This document shows positions 43,512 to 52,559 of a stretch of DNA of 64,000 nucleotides, in pieces; positions within the stretch are counted from its first letter, which is position 1; each line of letters begins with the position of its first letter. The stretch is from Bacteroidota bacterium (GTDB taxonomy: Bacteria > Bacteroidota > Bacteroidia > Flavobacteriales > Weeksellaceae), in NCBI GenBank assembly GCA_023458535.1, contig JAEWYW010000038.1, positions 16,638 to 80,637 on the forward strand. The letters are read 5' to 3'. The translations under genes were made by a program, and so were the position numbers. The notes beneath the pieces were generated by a model. It was not told where the DNA came from. It saw only the letters and a list, made by a program, of their open reading frames with translations, and did not search any database.

Positions 43512-44843
43512 ATGTATAGTTTTTCACCAAAATTAAAATCAACTTCTATAATAGTTCTTATTGTAGGTTTAGTTTTATTTGGGATCGGTTATTTCATGAA
43601 TCATGGAATCGACGATGTTAAAATAGAGCACATGATGGAAGCTGTTCATGCTTCTGGCCATGATAACCCTACTCATTCTAGTGAATTGGTTGGTCCGCAA
43701 GACCACGCAGCGCACTTAGAGCACGCAAAAATGCAAATTCATAATCAGCCATTGGCTGCCATTCATTTTGTTGCTGTGTTCTTTTTTGCAGTAAGCTGCT
43801 GTGTACTTTTCTTTTATTCTATTCAGCATGCTGCACATGCGGGATGGTCTATTATTGTAACAAGAGTAATGGAGGCAATTGCTTCATACATCCCTTGGGG
43901 AGGTGCAATCCTTATCATTATCATGCTTCTTAATATTTTCCATTATGGTCACCTTTTCCATTGGATGGATGCCGATCTTACTGATCCTAATTCGCCAAAT
44001 TTTGATGTGATTCTTTATGAGAAAAAGAAGTTTTTAAATATTCCTTTTTATGCATTTAGAACTATCCTATATGTGGTAGGTGCATCTTTCTTCGCATGGA
44101 AATTAAAAGCAATATCTAAGAAAGTAGACGAAACTAAATCAAAAGTAGATTATCAAATGTTATACAGATGGAACGTTGGTTACATCGCATTCTTCGGGTT
44201 TGCTTCTGCAGCTTGGGCTTGGGATTGGTTAATGTCTATCGACCCTCACTGGTATTCTACAATGTATATCTGGTATGCAATGGTAAGTTGTTTATCTAGT
44301 GGTATTGCTGTAATCATCTTAATAAGTGTATTCTTAAAGAAGAATGGTTTCTTGCCACAGTTTAATGACAATCACTTGCACGACTTAGGGAAGTTCTTAT
44401 TTGCAACTTCAATGCTTTGGACGTACACATGGTTCTGTCAGTTCATGTTATACTGGTATGCGAACGTTCCGGAAGAAGTGAATTATTTCTTTGGTAGATT
44501 TGTGTACTATGCACCAACATTCTTACCAATGCTAATTTTAAACTTCCTTATTCCTTTGTTGGTAATGGTAAGTTCAAGCATCAAGAGAAATTATAAGGTG
44601 GTTACTATTATGGCGGTAGTTGTAATACTTGGTCACATCTTAGATTATTTCAATATGGTAATGCCAGGAACGGTAGGTCCTTATTGGAAAACTCCTGAAG
44701 TTTTATTATTGGTGGTTGGAGCGATTTTATTTATTGTTGGATTGTTTACATTCACAGTAATGAGTGCTCTTTCTAAACTGAAGTTAATTCCTACAGGAAA
44801 CCCATACCTTCACGAATCAGAAATTTACGAGTATCCTTTCTAA
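43512..44843 (+). CDS. actF: Alternative complex III membrane subunit F
   Basis: A 443-residue polytopic protein homologous to ActC with ten helices. A His-rich loop (residues 25-65) precedes HNQPLAAIHFVAVFFFAVSCCVLFFYSIQHAA. Blocks typical of the quinone-binding subunit 2 include ASAAWAWDWLMSIDPHWYSTMYIWYAMVS and FHYGHLFHWMD. It is the last gene of the act operon here: a strong terminator follows 18 bases later, so the cytochrome oxidase genes that often follow in other phyla are not attached. Confidence 0.95.
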   Translation: MYSFSPKLKSTSIIVLIVGLVLFGIGYFMNHGIDDVKIEHMMEAVHASGHDNPTHSSELVGPQDHAAHLEHAKMQIHNQPLAAIHFVAVFFFAVSCCVLFFYSIQHAAHAGWSIIVTRVMEAIASYIPWGGAILIIIMLLNIFHYGHLFHWMDADLTDPNSPNFDVILYEKKKFLNIPFYAFRTILYVVGASFFAWKLKAISKKVDETKSKVDYQMLYRWNVGYIAFFGFASAAWAWDWLMSIDPHWYSTMYIWYAMVSCLSSGIAVIILISVFLKKNGFLPQFNDNHLHDLGKFLFATSMLWTYTWFCQFMLYWYANVPEEVNYFFGRFVYYAPTFLPMLILNFLIPLLVMVSSSIKRNYKVVTIMAVVVILGHILDYFNMVMPGTVGPYWKTPEVLLLVVGAILFIVGLFTFTVMSALSKLKLIPTGNPYLHESEIYEYPF

Positions 44844-44860
44844 GATATTCCCAATCATAT

Positions 44861-44897
44861 AAAAACTCCCCTAGATTAGTCTTGGGGAGTTTTTTTA
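44861..44897 (+). terminator. Terminator of the act operon
   Basis: AAAAACTCCCC pairs with GGGGAGTTTTT over a 12-base loop and leads into a T run. Confidence 0.9.
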
Positions 44898-44943
44898 TGT
44901 AACAAATACATTGTCGGCTGCTACTTATATATAAAATTGTACA

Positions 44944-45957
44944 ATGAAGAAAATTACATCGTTACTTTTCCTGTTTTTTATCATCATCAGTAATGCACAA
45001 ACTGTCACCATAATATCTGAAATCTCGCGCAAACCTTTGCCAAAAGTCACCGTGTTCGGTAAAAACGGGAATATACTTGCTACAACAGATATTGATGGAA
45101 AGTTCGACCGTTCCGCAGTGGAACCCAAACAGGAAGGCTACCAGCTTGTTTACAATAATAGCGTAATTGCAGATCTTAATTATCAGGATTTTCAAAAAGA
45201 TATTATTGAAGTGAACGATAAAACACGACTTATAGAACAGGTGGTTATGAAGAAATCTAAACCTGCCAAGTATATGTATCTTCATGGAAATTTTAACTCT
45301 TACCTCACCATCAACAATAAGCTTAACTGTTATGCAGACGGTATTATTACTTATATTTTTGATAATAAAACTAAAAAACTTAAGAGCTCGAGAGTGGAGC
45401 AGTACAGGGTTTATGTGATGGAAGAAGCAGAAGAAGACCGTAAAAAAGTCGCAACACTGGTGTACGATAATATGTTGGATATTCCAAAGCTCAAAAATCT
45501 TTCAAGGATTGATGAACTTAAAGAAAAAAAGAACTTAAAATATAAAGAACTTTCTGGTGACAATAAAGATGAAATTGAATTCTTAACCGAAGTACTCCAA
45601 GACAAAGAATTTTCGCTTTTTGGATATCGTTTTTTTGATTTGAAAGGAATCATCAGCATGGCTTTCGAAAAAAGTGGCCCTAAAACCATTAAAACCTTTC
45701 TTGAATACAACGAAATAGAGTACACGAAGATTAAACATAAATCTGAATCAGAATACAACCAATTCATCGCTTACAGCAATTTCTATCCAACTGAATTATC
45801 TTTTGAGAACGAAGATGCCGCAGAAAACGTGAAATTCAGAAAGGAAAACAGCAACTACTCAACTTCTTACTGGGATCAAGAAGATTTTCCTAACATGCTC
45901 AATGTTTTTAAAGGATATTTTGGAAATGACATGAAAGAAATGCCTAATAAAAAATAA
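44944..45957 (+). CDS. Secreted protein with carboxypeptidase-regulatory-like domain, unknown function
   Basis: A 337-residue protein with a Sec signal peptide (about 1-19, cleavage near SNAQ). Residues 21-95 look like the carboxypeptidase-regulatory or peptidase-associated fold (GNILATTDIDGKF, LPKVTVFGKNG) seen at the start of TonB-dependent receptors, but no plug or barrel follows. The rest is a charged alpha/beta region I do not recognise, with Lys/Glu-rich helices. It is likely periplasmic or surface exposed. It follows the act terminator and precedes a lipoprotein gene by 54 bases. It has no recognisable partner. Confidence 0.75.
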   Translation: MKKITSLLFLFFIIISNAQTVTIISEISRKPLPKVTVFGKNGNILATTDIDGKFDRSAVEPKQEGYQLVYNNSVIADLNYQDFQKDIIEVNDKTRLIEQVVMKKSKPAKYMYLHGNFNSYLTINNKLNCYADGIITYIFDNKTKKLKSSRVEQYRVYVMEEAEEDRKKVATLVYDNMLDIPKLKNLSRIDELKEKKNLKYKELSGDNKDEIEFLTEVLQDKEFSLFGYRFFDLKGIISMAFEKSGPKTIKTFLEYNEIEYTKIKHKSESEYNQFIAYSNFYPTELSFENEDAAENVKFRKENSNYSTSYWDQEDFPNMLNVFKGYFGNDMKEMPNKK

Positions 45958-46011
45958 AATTCTTATATTAGTTACACTTTCAAATGTTTAATTTTGATTA
46001 AAATTTTTCAC

Positions 46012-47160
46012 ATGAAAAAAATTACCTTTTTATTGATAGTTGGAGCACTTGTATTATCGAGTTGTAAAAAAGATCATGTGGACGCAAGCAGTCCTAAAGC
46101 TTTCCAAACCAGTATCAACGATATGGCATCTAGTCTTAGCACCATCAAACAGATAAAGTTTAATGAAGCGCTCTACATTCTAAAGACGTTTGGTGTAGAT
46201 GCTGAAGGAGACCAAAACGAGCTTAAAGCATTATCCAAACTATTAGAAGGTAAAAAGGTTCCGGAAATTCTTGCAATGGCAGATCAGGTTGCAGCTAAAA
46301 ATGATATTACTTGGTCCAGCACAGCGCCACCGTCTTTGGGTGAAATGAATATCTTCGGTAGTGAAGCGGCAAAAGAAAGTGATCCTAACGATGTACGTGC
46401 CAATTCACTTAACATCAATGTTAACCCCACTGGTGACAATGGTTCTGGACCCACAGGCTTGCAGATTGTTCCGCGTTTGGTGGATCTTAAAAATAAAAAT
46501 GTTGCTTTCTCAGGTGCTGGGCTCGAAACCACCCTCGAAATTTTCAGCAATGGAAGCCGAATTTATTCTGCGAAAAACTTAATGTCTGATAACAATTTCC
46601 CAGGTTTCAATTTTAAATTTTCGTCCATTCCAGCGGAAAAAGTAATTGACAATAAAATCGATATCACCGTTTCTGTAAAAACTACTGCAAAAATCTATAA
46701 AATGACTAAAGTTGGTGTAGATGTCAACTCCACCGCTTTAAGAATGCCTCCACCACCAAAACAGGACACCCTACAAGTGTATGATCCGAGCATCACAGAC
46801 CCTGAAAACCCAGGTGTAAAAGCGCCCGATACCAAGCCTGCGGCTGACCCTAAAGCAGCGGTTTCAAAATTCTTGGGGAATCTGAATTCTCAGAACTTAA
46901 AAGCGGCTTTCGACAGTTCCGATAATCCGAGTTGGGGCTCTTACGAATCTTTTTCCAGTCCTACATCAGGCTTTGGGACAGTTAAAAACTTAACGGTAAA
47001 AAATATTTCAACAAAATCAGTCTCGCCAACATCTGCAAGCGTAAATGCAACATATGATGTAACGGACAAACAAGGGAAAACCACCGCGTTAATGGTGAAT
47101 TTTGGATTGAAAAATGTAAATGGAGAATGGAAAATTTCAAGCTATAAAATCAATCCTTAA
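46012..47160 (+). CDS. Lipoprotein with NTF2/DUF4878-like C-terminal domain
   Basis: A 382-residue lipoprotein with lipobox LSSC (Cys18). An N-terminal helical domain (about 20-95) is followed by a beta-rich domain (about 140-245) and a Pro/Asp linker (KMPPPPKQ-like, about 245-275). The last 110 residues (PKAAVSKFLGNLNSQNLKAAF ... NVNGEWKISSYKI) resemble an NTF2-like or DUF4878 domain. Function is unknown. A -7 box TAATTTTG lies at 45989-45996, so the ATG at 46012 is preferred over 45994. Its TAA shares one base with the apt ATG (TAATG), so the two are coupled. Confidence 0.75.
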   Translation: MKKITFLLIVGALVLSSCKKDHVDASSPKAFQTSINDMASSLSTIKQIKFNEALYILKTFGVDAEGDQNELKALSKLLEGKKVPEILAMADQVAAKNDITWSSTAPPSLGEMNIFGSEAAKESDPNDVRANSLNINVNPTGDNGSGPTGLQIVPRLVDLKNKNVAFSGAGLETTLEIFSNGSRIYSAKNLMSDNNFPGFNFKFSSIPAEKVIDNKIDITVSVKTTAKIYKMTKVGVDVNSTALRMPPPPKQDTLQVYDPSITDPENPGVKAPDTKPAADPKAAVSKFLGNLNSQNLKAAFDSSDNPSWGSYESFSSPTSGFGTVKNLTVKNISTKSVSPTSASVNATYDVTDKQGKTTALMVNFGLKNVNGEWKISSYKINP

Positions 47161-47696
47161 TGGCATCGGAAAAACTCATTCAAACCTTAGAAAAAACCAT
47201 AGAGAATATCCCCGACTTTCCCATTCCAGGTATTCAGTTTAAAGATATTTCTCCAATTTTTCTGCATCCCGAACTGTATAAAGAAGTGGTGGCAGATTTC
47301 GCAAGCTTCAGCAAAGGTAAAATTGATGTTGTGTGTGGTATCGAAAGTAGAGGTTATCTTTTTGGGATTGCCATTGCCGCAGCGCTGAATGTGCCCTTTG
47401 TATTGATACGCAAACAAGGTAAACTTCCTCCTCCCGTAATTGGTGAAAAATACAGTTTAGAATATGGCACTGCAGAAATAGAAACCCGGACTGGGCAAAT
47501 AAAGCCTTCACAAAGAGTGCTTATCCACGATGATCTTCTCGCTACCGGTGGAACTACTGAAGCTGCAGCAAAATTGGTTGAAAAACAAGGCGCAAAAGTA
47601 GTGCAGTTCAGTTTTTTAATTGGCTTAGATGAACTCCACGGCAAAGAGAAACTTGAAAAATTTAACGCAGAAGTTTATCATATTTTAAATTATTAA
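47160..47696 (+). CDS. apt: Adenine phosphoribosyltransferase
   Basis: A 178-residue PRT enzyme that salvages adenine to AMP with PRPP. It has the APT hallmarks: the N-terminal IENIPDFPIPGIQFKDISPIF, CGIESRGYLFG, IRKQGKLPPPVIGEKYSLEYGT and the PRPP loop RVLIHDDLLATGGTTEA. Length is normal. Its start codon overlaps the stop of the lipoprotein gene by one base. The ~80-base gap afterwards contains a full promoter for the next gene. Confidence 0.96.
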   Translation: MASEKLIQTLEKTIENIPDFPIPGIQFKDISPIFLHPELYKEVVADFASFSKGKIDVVCGIESRGYLFGIAIAAALNVPFVLIRKQGKLPPPVIGEKYSLEYGTAEIETRTGQIKPSQRVLIHDDLLATGGTTEAAAKLVEKQGAKVVQFSFLIGLDELHGKEKLEKFNAEVYHILNY

Positions 47697-47726
47697 TGCT
47701 TATTTACAGAAATAAGAACCAAGAAT

Positions 47727-47757
47727 TTTGTAAATCATTAAGAAACAATTAAATTTG
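47727..47757 (+). promoter_or_regulatory. Promoter of the TPR protein gene
   Basis: TTTG (47727-47730), a 19-base spacer and TAAATTTG (47750-47757) fit TTTG-N17-23-TAnnTTTG. The start codon at 47778 is 20 bases on. Confidence 0.8.
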
Positions 47758-47777
47758 CATTTCAATTTTTTAAAGCA

Positions 47778-48485
47778 ATGGCAAAACAAACTAAAAATAA
47801 CTTGAAAGAAAACGAAGGAAAGGAAACGGTGGAGTTTTTCAAAGATCTTGATAAATCTTCTCTGGATGCAGAAATGTTTTTAGAAAAGTATGCAAAACAA
47901 TTAGGCATCATCTTCGGTGTTATAGTGCTGGGTATTTTGGGATACTTCGGTTATCAGCAGTTTATTGTTGCTCCTAAAAATGCAGAAGCTGAAAAAGCTT
48001 TCCTAGCTGCTCAGAAAAATCTTACAGAAAACAAAAATACAGAGGCTTTGGGTGGAAAATCTGCTGCAAATCCTGGTTTCATGGGAACATACCATGAGTT
48101 TTCTTCTACGAAAATAGGTAAATTATCTGCCTACAATGCAGGTTTAATTAAGTTCAAGGAAGGAAAGTTCCAAGAAGCTTACGATCTTTTAGATAAGTTT
48201 TCTTCGGATAACAAAACTTTAATGGCAATGAAGTACGGTGCTATGGCAGATGCAAAATCTGGTTTGAACAAAAATGATGAAGCCTTAACGCTGCTAGATA
48301 AAGCATCTTCAACATCTGAAGACCCTTACACTGCCTATTATTTCGTGAGAAAAGCAGGAATTTTAGCTTTAGGAATGAAGAAAAATGCTGAGGCAAAAAA
48401 ATACTTCTCTACAATTGATGAAAAATATCAGGATTACGACAACGGAATGTCGGATTCTTATATTGAAATGACTAAATACTACTAA
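47778..48485 (+). CDS. Membrane-anchored tetratricopeptide repeat protein
   Basis: A 235-residue protein with a cytoplasmic acidic N-terminus (about 1-45), one membrane helix (about 46-68) and a periplasmic TPR region (about 75-230), with repeat phasing seen in SAYNAGLIKFKEGKFQEAYDLL, KYGAMADAKSGLNKNDEALTLL and VRKAGILALGMKKNAEAKKYF. Topology resembles E. coli YfgM, an ancillary Sec/PpiD factor, but the identity is low and this is inference. It starts the transcript that continues with ribH (3-base gap) and the sulfatase-like gene. Confidence 0.85.
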   Translation: MAKQTKNNLKENEGKETVEFFKDLDKSSLDAEMFLEKYAKQLGIIFGVIVLGILGYFGYQQFIVAPKNAEAEKAFLAAQKNLTENKNTEALGGKSAANPGFMGTYHEFSSTKIGKLSAYNAGLIKFKEGKFQEAYDLLDKFSSDNKTLMAMKYGAMADAKSGLNKNDEALTLLDKASSTSEDPYTAYYFVRKAGILALGMKKNAEAKKYFSTIDEKYQDYDNGMSDSYIEMTKYY

Positions 48486-48488
48486 ACT

Positions 48489-49007
48489 ATGGCAACTGTT
48501 AATCTTTCAGATTATAAGCCACTACATATTAACAATGCCGAAGAGTTTTCTATCGGCATTGTTTTTTCTGAGTGGAATGATTTTGTAACCTTCAATCTGC
48601 GAGATGCCGCATTGGAAATATTGACAAAAGAAGGCGTAAAAGAGGAAAATATCAAACTTTTTCCTGTACCAGGAGCTTTTGAGTTGAGTTATGCGAGCAT
48701 GCAACTTTGTAAGGAGAAAAAATACGATGCTGTAATTGCTATTGGCTGCGTCATCCGTGGTGAAACACCACATTTTGATTACGTGTGTTCTGCAGTGGCT
48801 CAGGGGATTAAAGATTGTAATATCTTAACAGATGTCCCAACCATTTTCTGTGTGCTTACAGACGATACCAAGGAACAGTCTGTGGCCAGAAGTGGAGGTG
48901 ATTTGGGAAATAAAGGCGTGGAAGCAGCAGTTACCGCCCTAAAAATGATTGATTTTAAGAAAAATCTTTCTAAAAAGAAAGGCAACATAGGCTTCGGGAA
49001 ACTGTAA
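48489..49007 (+). CDS. ribH: 6,7-dimethyl-8-ribityllumazine synthase
   Basis: A 172-residue enzyme that makes the lumazine precursor of riboflavin. Signatures are GIVFSEWNDFVT, FPVPGAFELSYA, AIGCVIRGETPHFDYVCSAVAQGI (active-site His) and FCVLTDDTKEQSVARSG. The C-terminus is somewhat long and Lys-rich. The other rib genes are not nearby. Confidence 0.96.
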   Translation: MATVNLSDYKPLHINNAEEFSIGIVFSEWNDFVTFNLRDAALEILTKEGVKEENIKLFPVPGAFELSYASMQLCKEKKYDAVIAIGCVIRGETPHFDYVCSAVAQGIKDCNILTDVPTIFCVLTDDTKEQSVARSGGDLGNKGVEAAVTALKMIDFKKNLSKKKGNIGFGKL

Positions 49008-49016
49008 GATATTCTG

Positions 49017-51095
49017 ATGTTAAAGGATAAGCTAAAACCGTTTTTATACTTAGGAGTTTTGTATCTCCTTATTTCCTTTGTATTAAGACTTATTTTCTTT
49101 TTTCATCCTATCACAACATCTAGTTTTGGTTTAGTTGAAATCTTGAAAATACTTTTTGTTGGGTTGATTAATGATATATTTACTTTCATTGTTGCCAGCT
49201 CCCTTTTAGCGGTGTATTTGCTTTTTCTATCAGATTCAAAATATAAAAAACCGTGGGGTTATCTTATTTTTGGAGCATTATTAATTGCGTTGGCTTACAC
49301 ACTGTTTGTTCCCAATAATATTTTCAAACAATACGGAGGCAGTATTCCCGAGATTGCTGCAGCATTTATTGGTGTTAAAACTTTGCTTTTTGGCTTAATG
49401 TTATTTTTGCCGACTCATAGGCGCAAAATAAGAAATGGACTGTATTTCTTCACGCTATTTCTATATGTTCTTTTGATCATTTTTAATGCTGTAAGCGAAT
49501 ATTTTTTCTATAATGAATTTGGTGTTCGTTATAACTTTATTGCGGTTGATTACCTTATTTACACCAATGAAGTGATTGGAAATGTTATGGAAAGCTATCC
49601 AGTAATTCCGCTCTTCACGGTTATCTTGGCAGTTACGATTGCCATTACGTGGTATATTTATAAAAAAACAAAAGAAGAATTAATAACCCTTCCCAAATTC
49701 AAACAGAAGTTAATTGCCTTCTCTACCTACATCTTATTATTTGGAGTAAGTGTTTTAGTCTTGGCGCAGCTGCTTCCCTTGAAATCCTCCAATAATTTTG
49801 CTGATGAAATTCAAGCGAATGGTCTTCCCAAATTCTATTGGGCATTTACCCACAGCGAATTGGATTATTTCCAGTTTTATCCTCAAATCAACGAAAAGCT
49901 AGCGGAAACTGAATTTTTAAAACAGTTTAGTCCGTCTACTTTAGAAAGGGCCGTCGTTCCCACTGAACCAGAAATCAAAAAAAATGTGGTGCTCATTTCC
50001 ATCGAAAGTCTATCCGGTGATTTTATGGATCATTTTGGGAATACTCAAAAGATTACGCCTTTCTTAGACAGTTTAGCCAATCAATCTTTGATGTTTACAG
50101 ATTTGTATGCCACCGGAAACCGTACAGTAAGGGGTTTGGAAGCTTTAACGCTCTGTATTCCTCCAACAGCAGGTGAAAGTATTGTGAAAAGGGAAAACAA
50201 CAAAAATAAATTCTCAACAGGAGCTGTTTTTAAATCTAAAGGATACAATGTGAAATTTTTGTACGGAGGCTATTCTTATTTCGACAATATGAAGGATTTT
50301 TTTGCAGGTAACGGTTATGACATTGTTGATAGAGACAGTTTTAAACCTGAAGAAATTTCTTTTGCCAATGTTTGGGGTGTTGCTGATGAAGATATGGCAA
50401 AAAAAGCCATTCAAGTGATGAATCAGGAGGCCAAAACAGGGAAGCCCTTCTTCAATCATTGGATGACGGTATCAAATCATCGTCCATTTACCTACCCAAA
50501 CGGCCGTATTGATATCCCTGGCGATGCCAAATCTCGTGAGGGGGGCGTAAAATACACAGATTATGCTATCAGAAAGTTTTTTGAGATGGCAAAAAAACAG
50601 GATTGGTATAAAAATACAGTCTTTGTAATCGTTGCCGACCATTGTGCCTCCAGTGCTGGTAAAACAGAACTTCCCATGGATAAATACAGAATTCCTGGAA
50701 TGGTTTTTTCTGAAGGTTTTATCACACCTCAAAAATTCACCAAGTTGATGTCTCAGATTGATGTGATGCCTACCGTATTGGGTCTTTTAAATTTCAATTA
50801 TAAATCCAAATTCCTAGGACAGGATGCGCTAAAACCAGAATTTCGTCCTAAAGCTTATATTGCCACTTACCAAGATTTAGGATTTATAGAAAACGATGCC
50901 CTCACCATTCTTTCTCCGGTAAAAAAAGTGAAGCAGTTCAAATTGGTGCAAAAAAAATCCAGCTTGTCGCCAGATTTTTCTATTTATTACGATGAAAATT
51001 TTGAAACCCATCCCAACCCGAAGTACGTTAATGATGCAATTGCTGCCTATCAGTCCACTTCATATTGGCTTAAAAACAATCAGCTTAACCGTTAA
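49017..51095 (+). CDS. LTA-synthase-like membrane sulfatase-fold protein
   Basis: A 692-residue protein with five N-terminal helices (about 8-30, 40-70, 80-98, 117-132, 142-160) and further ones near 195-250, followed by a sulfatase/alkaline-phosphatase-fold domain (about 320-620). The catalytic pattern is complete: Glu330 in LISIESLSGD, the nucleophile Thr370 in TGNRTVRGLEAL and the metal pair ADHCASS. In Firmicutes such enzymes polymerise glycerol phosphate. Bacteroidota have no lipoteichoic acid, so a phosphoglycerol or phosphoethanolamine transferase acting on an envelope lipid or glycan is the more likely role. It follows ribH by 9 bases and converges with the ATP-grasp gene. Confidence 0.9.
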   Translation: MLKDKLKPFLYLGVLYLLISFVLRLIFFFHPITTSSFGLVEILKILFVGLINDIFTFIVASSLLAVYLLFLSDSKYKKPWGYLIFGALLIALAYTLFVPNNIFKQYGGSIPEIAAAFIGVKTLLFGLMLFLPTHRRKIRNGLYFFTLFLYVLLIIFNAVSEYFFYNEFGVRYNFIAVDYLIYTNEVIGNVMESYPVIPLFTVILAVTIAITWYIYKKTKEELITLPKFKQKLIAFSTYILLFGVSVLVLAQLLPLKSSNNFADEIQANGLPKFYWAFTHSELDYFQFYPQINEKLAETEFLKQFSPSTLERAVVPTEPEIKKNVVLISIESLSGDFMDHFGNTQKITPFLDSLANQSLMFTDLYATGNRTVRGLEALTLCIPPTAGESIVKRENNKNKFSTGAVFKSKGYNVKFLYGGYSYFDNMKDFFAGNGYDIVDRDSFKPEEISFANVWGVADEDMAKKAIQVMNQEAKTGKPFFNHWMTVSNHRPFTYPNGRIDIPGDAKSREGGVKYTDYAIRKFFEMAKKQDWYKNTVFVIVADHCASSAGKTELPMDKYRIPGMVFSEGFITPQKFTKLMSQIDVMPTVLGLLNFNYKSKFLGQDALKPEFRPKAYIATYQDLGFIENDALTILSPVKKVKQFKLVQKKSSLSPDFSIYYDENFETHPNPKYVNDAIAAYQSTSYWLKNNQLNR

Positions 51096-52215
51096 TTAAG
51101 TGCGGAATAAATCTGCTTTCGTTATTCGTAATCAGGTGCACACTTTCTCTAATTCCTATGCCTGCAGCCTCTTGTCCTATGATCCAGCTTCCAATAACAG
51201 GATAATTGCCATTGAAGTTTGGCAGGTTAAATAATTGCTGATATATAAAACCTTCCTTCCCATAAGCTCCGCTATTTTGCTCTATGGTCTGGTGATTTTT
51301 GTACAAACTTACATTGGCACCTTCACGGGAGTAAATGGGTTTTTTAGCATAGTTCGTTAAATTTCTAGGCTCGAAATAGGCTTCTAACAGATAAGGGTGA
51401 TTGGGATACAACTCCCATAAAATGGGTAAAATTGCCTTTGAGGAAAGCAGAATTTTCCATGCAGGTTCTATCCACTGAGAACGGAAATTATTTTTTACCA
51501 GTTTTTCACCAAATCCATCATCCAAAATCCATTCATAAGGATATAGTTTGAAAATATACTCCATAATGGTTTTATCAGGAGCTATAAATTCCTGTATATC
51601 TTCTGCCCAACCTATGTCTTGGATCGGACAAAATTCGGTGTCGAAACCTGCCTGAGTAGCACAATCTCTAATGTATTCTAGGTTGGTAACATCCTCAATA
51701 TTGGTAAGTGAACTGAAATAAATATAATGAGGATTCATGTATTTTTTAAGATAGCCCCAATAATCAACCAATTTTTCATGTATGGAATTGAACTGGTCTT
51801 TATTGGGAAACATTTCCTGCAACCAATACCATTGCACGACGGAGGCTTCATACAAGGAAGTTGGTGTGTCTGCATTGAACTCTAATAATTTTATTTGATG
51901 TCCATCGAACCCCAAATCAAATCTGCCATAAATGGAAGGGTGATCTTCTTCCCAACTCGTTATAATGTATTTTCTGAAGTATTCGGGAATATTAAAACGG
52001 AACCAAAGATTTTTAGAAATGACATAATCTACGGCTTCCAAACACATCTGCCAAAGTTCTGCAGTGGCGGTTTCCAGTGCATTTATTTCAGCCGATGTCA
52101 ACTGATAATAATGCGATTCGTCCCAGTACAAACCTTCTAACGAATGATAACCAAAACCAATATTCTCAAGTTTTGTTTCCCAGTTTTTACGGATTTCTGC
52201 TTGTATTCTTTCCAT
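51085..52215 (-). CDS. Glutathionylspermidine synthase-like ATP-grasp protein
   Basis: A 376-residue GSP_synth family protein: ATP-grasp amide ligase with PSIYGRFDLGFDGHQIKLLEFNADTPTS (the metal/nucleotide Asp and Asn), WEPAWKILLSSKAILPILWELYPNHPYLLEAYFE and KPIYSREGANVSLY (P-loop-like Lys). It lacks the amidase half of E. coli Gsp and resembles YgiC/YjfC, whose substrate is not glutathionylspermidine and is not known. It is the last of three minus-strand genes with two lipoproteins, 6 bases after the second, and overlaps the sulfatase-like gene by 11 bases at the 3' ends. Confidence 0.9.
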   Translation of the reverse strand: MERIQAEIRKNWETKLENIGFGYHSLEGLYWDESHYYQLTSAEINALETATAELWQMCLEAVDYVISKNLWFRFNIPEYFRKYIITSWEEDHPSIYGRFDLGFDGHQIKLLEFNADTPTSLYEASVVQWYWLQEMFPNKDQFNSIHEKLVDYWGYLKKYMNPHYIYFSSLTNIEDVTNLEYIRDCATQAGFDTEFCPIQDIGWAEDIQEFIAPDKTIMEYIFKLYPYEWILDDGFGEKLVKNNFRSQWIEPAWKILLSSKAILPILWELYPNHPYLLEAYFEPRNLTNYAKKPIYSREGANVSLYKNHQTIEQNSGAYGKEGFIYQQLFNLPNFNGNYPVIGSWIIGQEAAGIGIRESVHLITNNESRFIPHLING

Positions 52216-52221
52216 ACGAAA

Positions 52222-52557
52222 TTATGAGGACGCTCTGAACCCACTTTTACCCAATCCACCTCTTACAGCTTCACCTTTGTAAGCATTTCTACCAATATTA
52301 GATTTTGAACTTATGTTATCGTTATAATAACCTGCTTTTCGGTACATGCCATTATTGAACATTCCGTAAGGTCGGAAGGCATGATACAATAAAAACCCTG
52401 TCATAAAACCATGCGAAGGCGAGTAAGATGCCGTTGAATCTGAACGCATATATACTTTCTTTTCACTATTTCCCCATTCGTTTTGGGGTGTATTTTGGGC
52501 ACAAGAACTTAATATTCCTGTTACAAAAAGTAATTTAATAGAACTCGATTTCTTCAT
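52222..52557 (-). CDS. Small lipoprotein beside the ATP-grasp gene
   Basis: A 111-residue lipoprotein with lipobox LSSC (near residue 19). The mature part has an aromatic stretch (HGFMTGFLLYHAFRPYG) and ends in a Gly/Ser/Arg-rich segment (GGLGKSGFRASS). The C-terminal GRNAYKG...GGLGKSGF pattern recalls UPF0323/YgiB-like lipoproteins that neighbour YgiC-type ATP-grasp genes. Function unknown. It is 2 bases from the gene before it and 6 bases from the ATP-grasp gene, so the three are one operon. Confidence 0.75.
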   Translation of the reverse strand: MKKSSSIKLLFVTGILSSCAQNTPQNEWGNSEKKVYMRSDSTASYSPSHGFMTGFLLYHAFRPYGMFNNGMYRKAGYYNDNISSKSNIGRNAYKGEAVRGGLGKSGFRASS

Positions 52558-52559
52558 GA

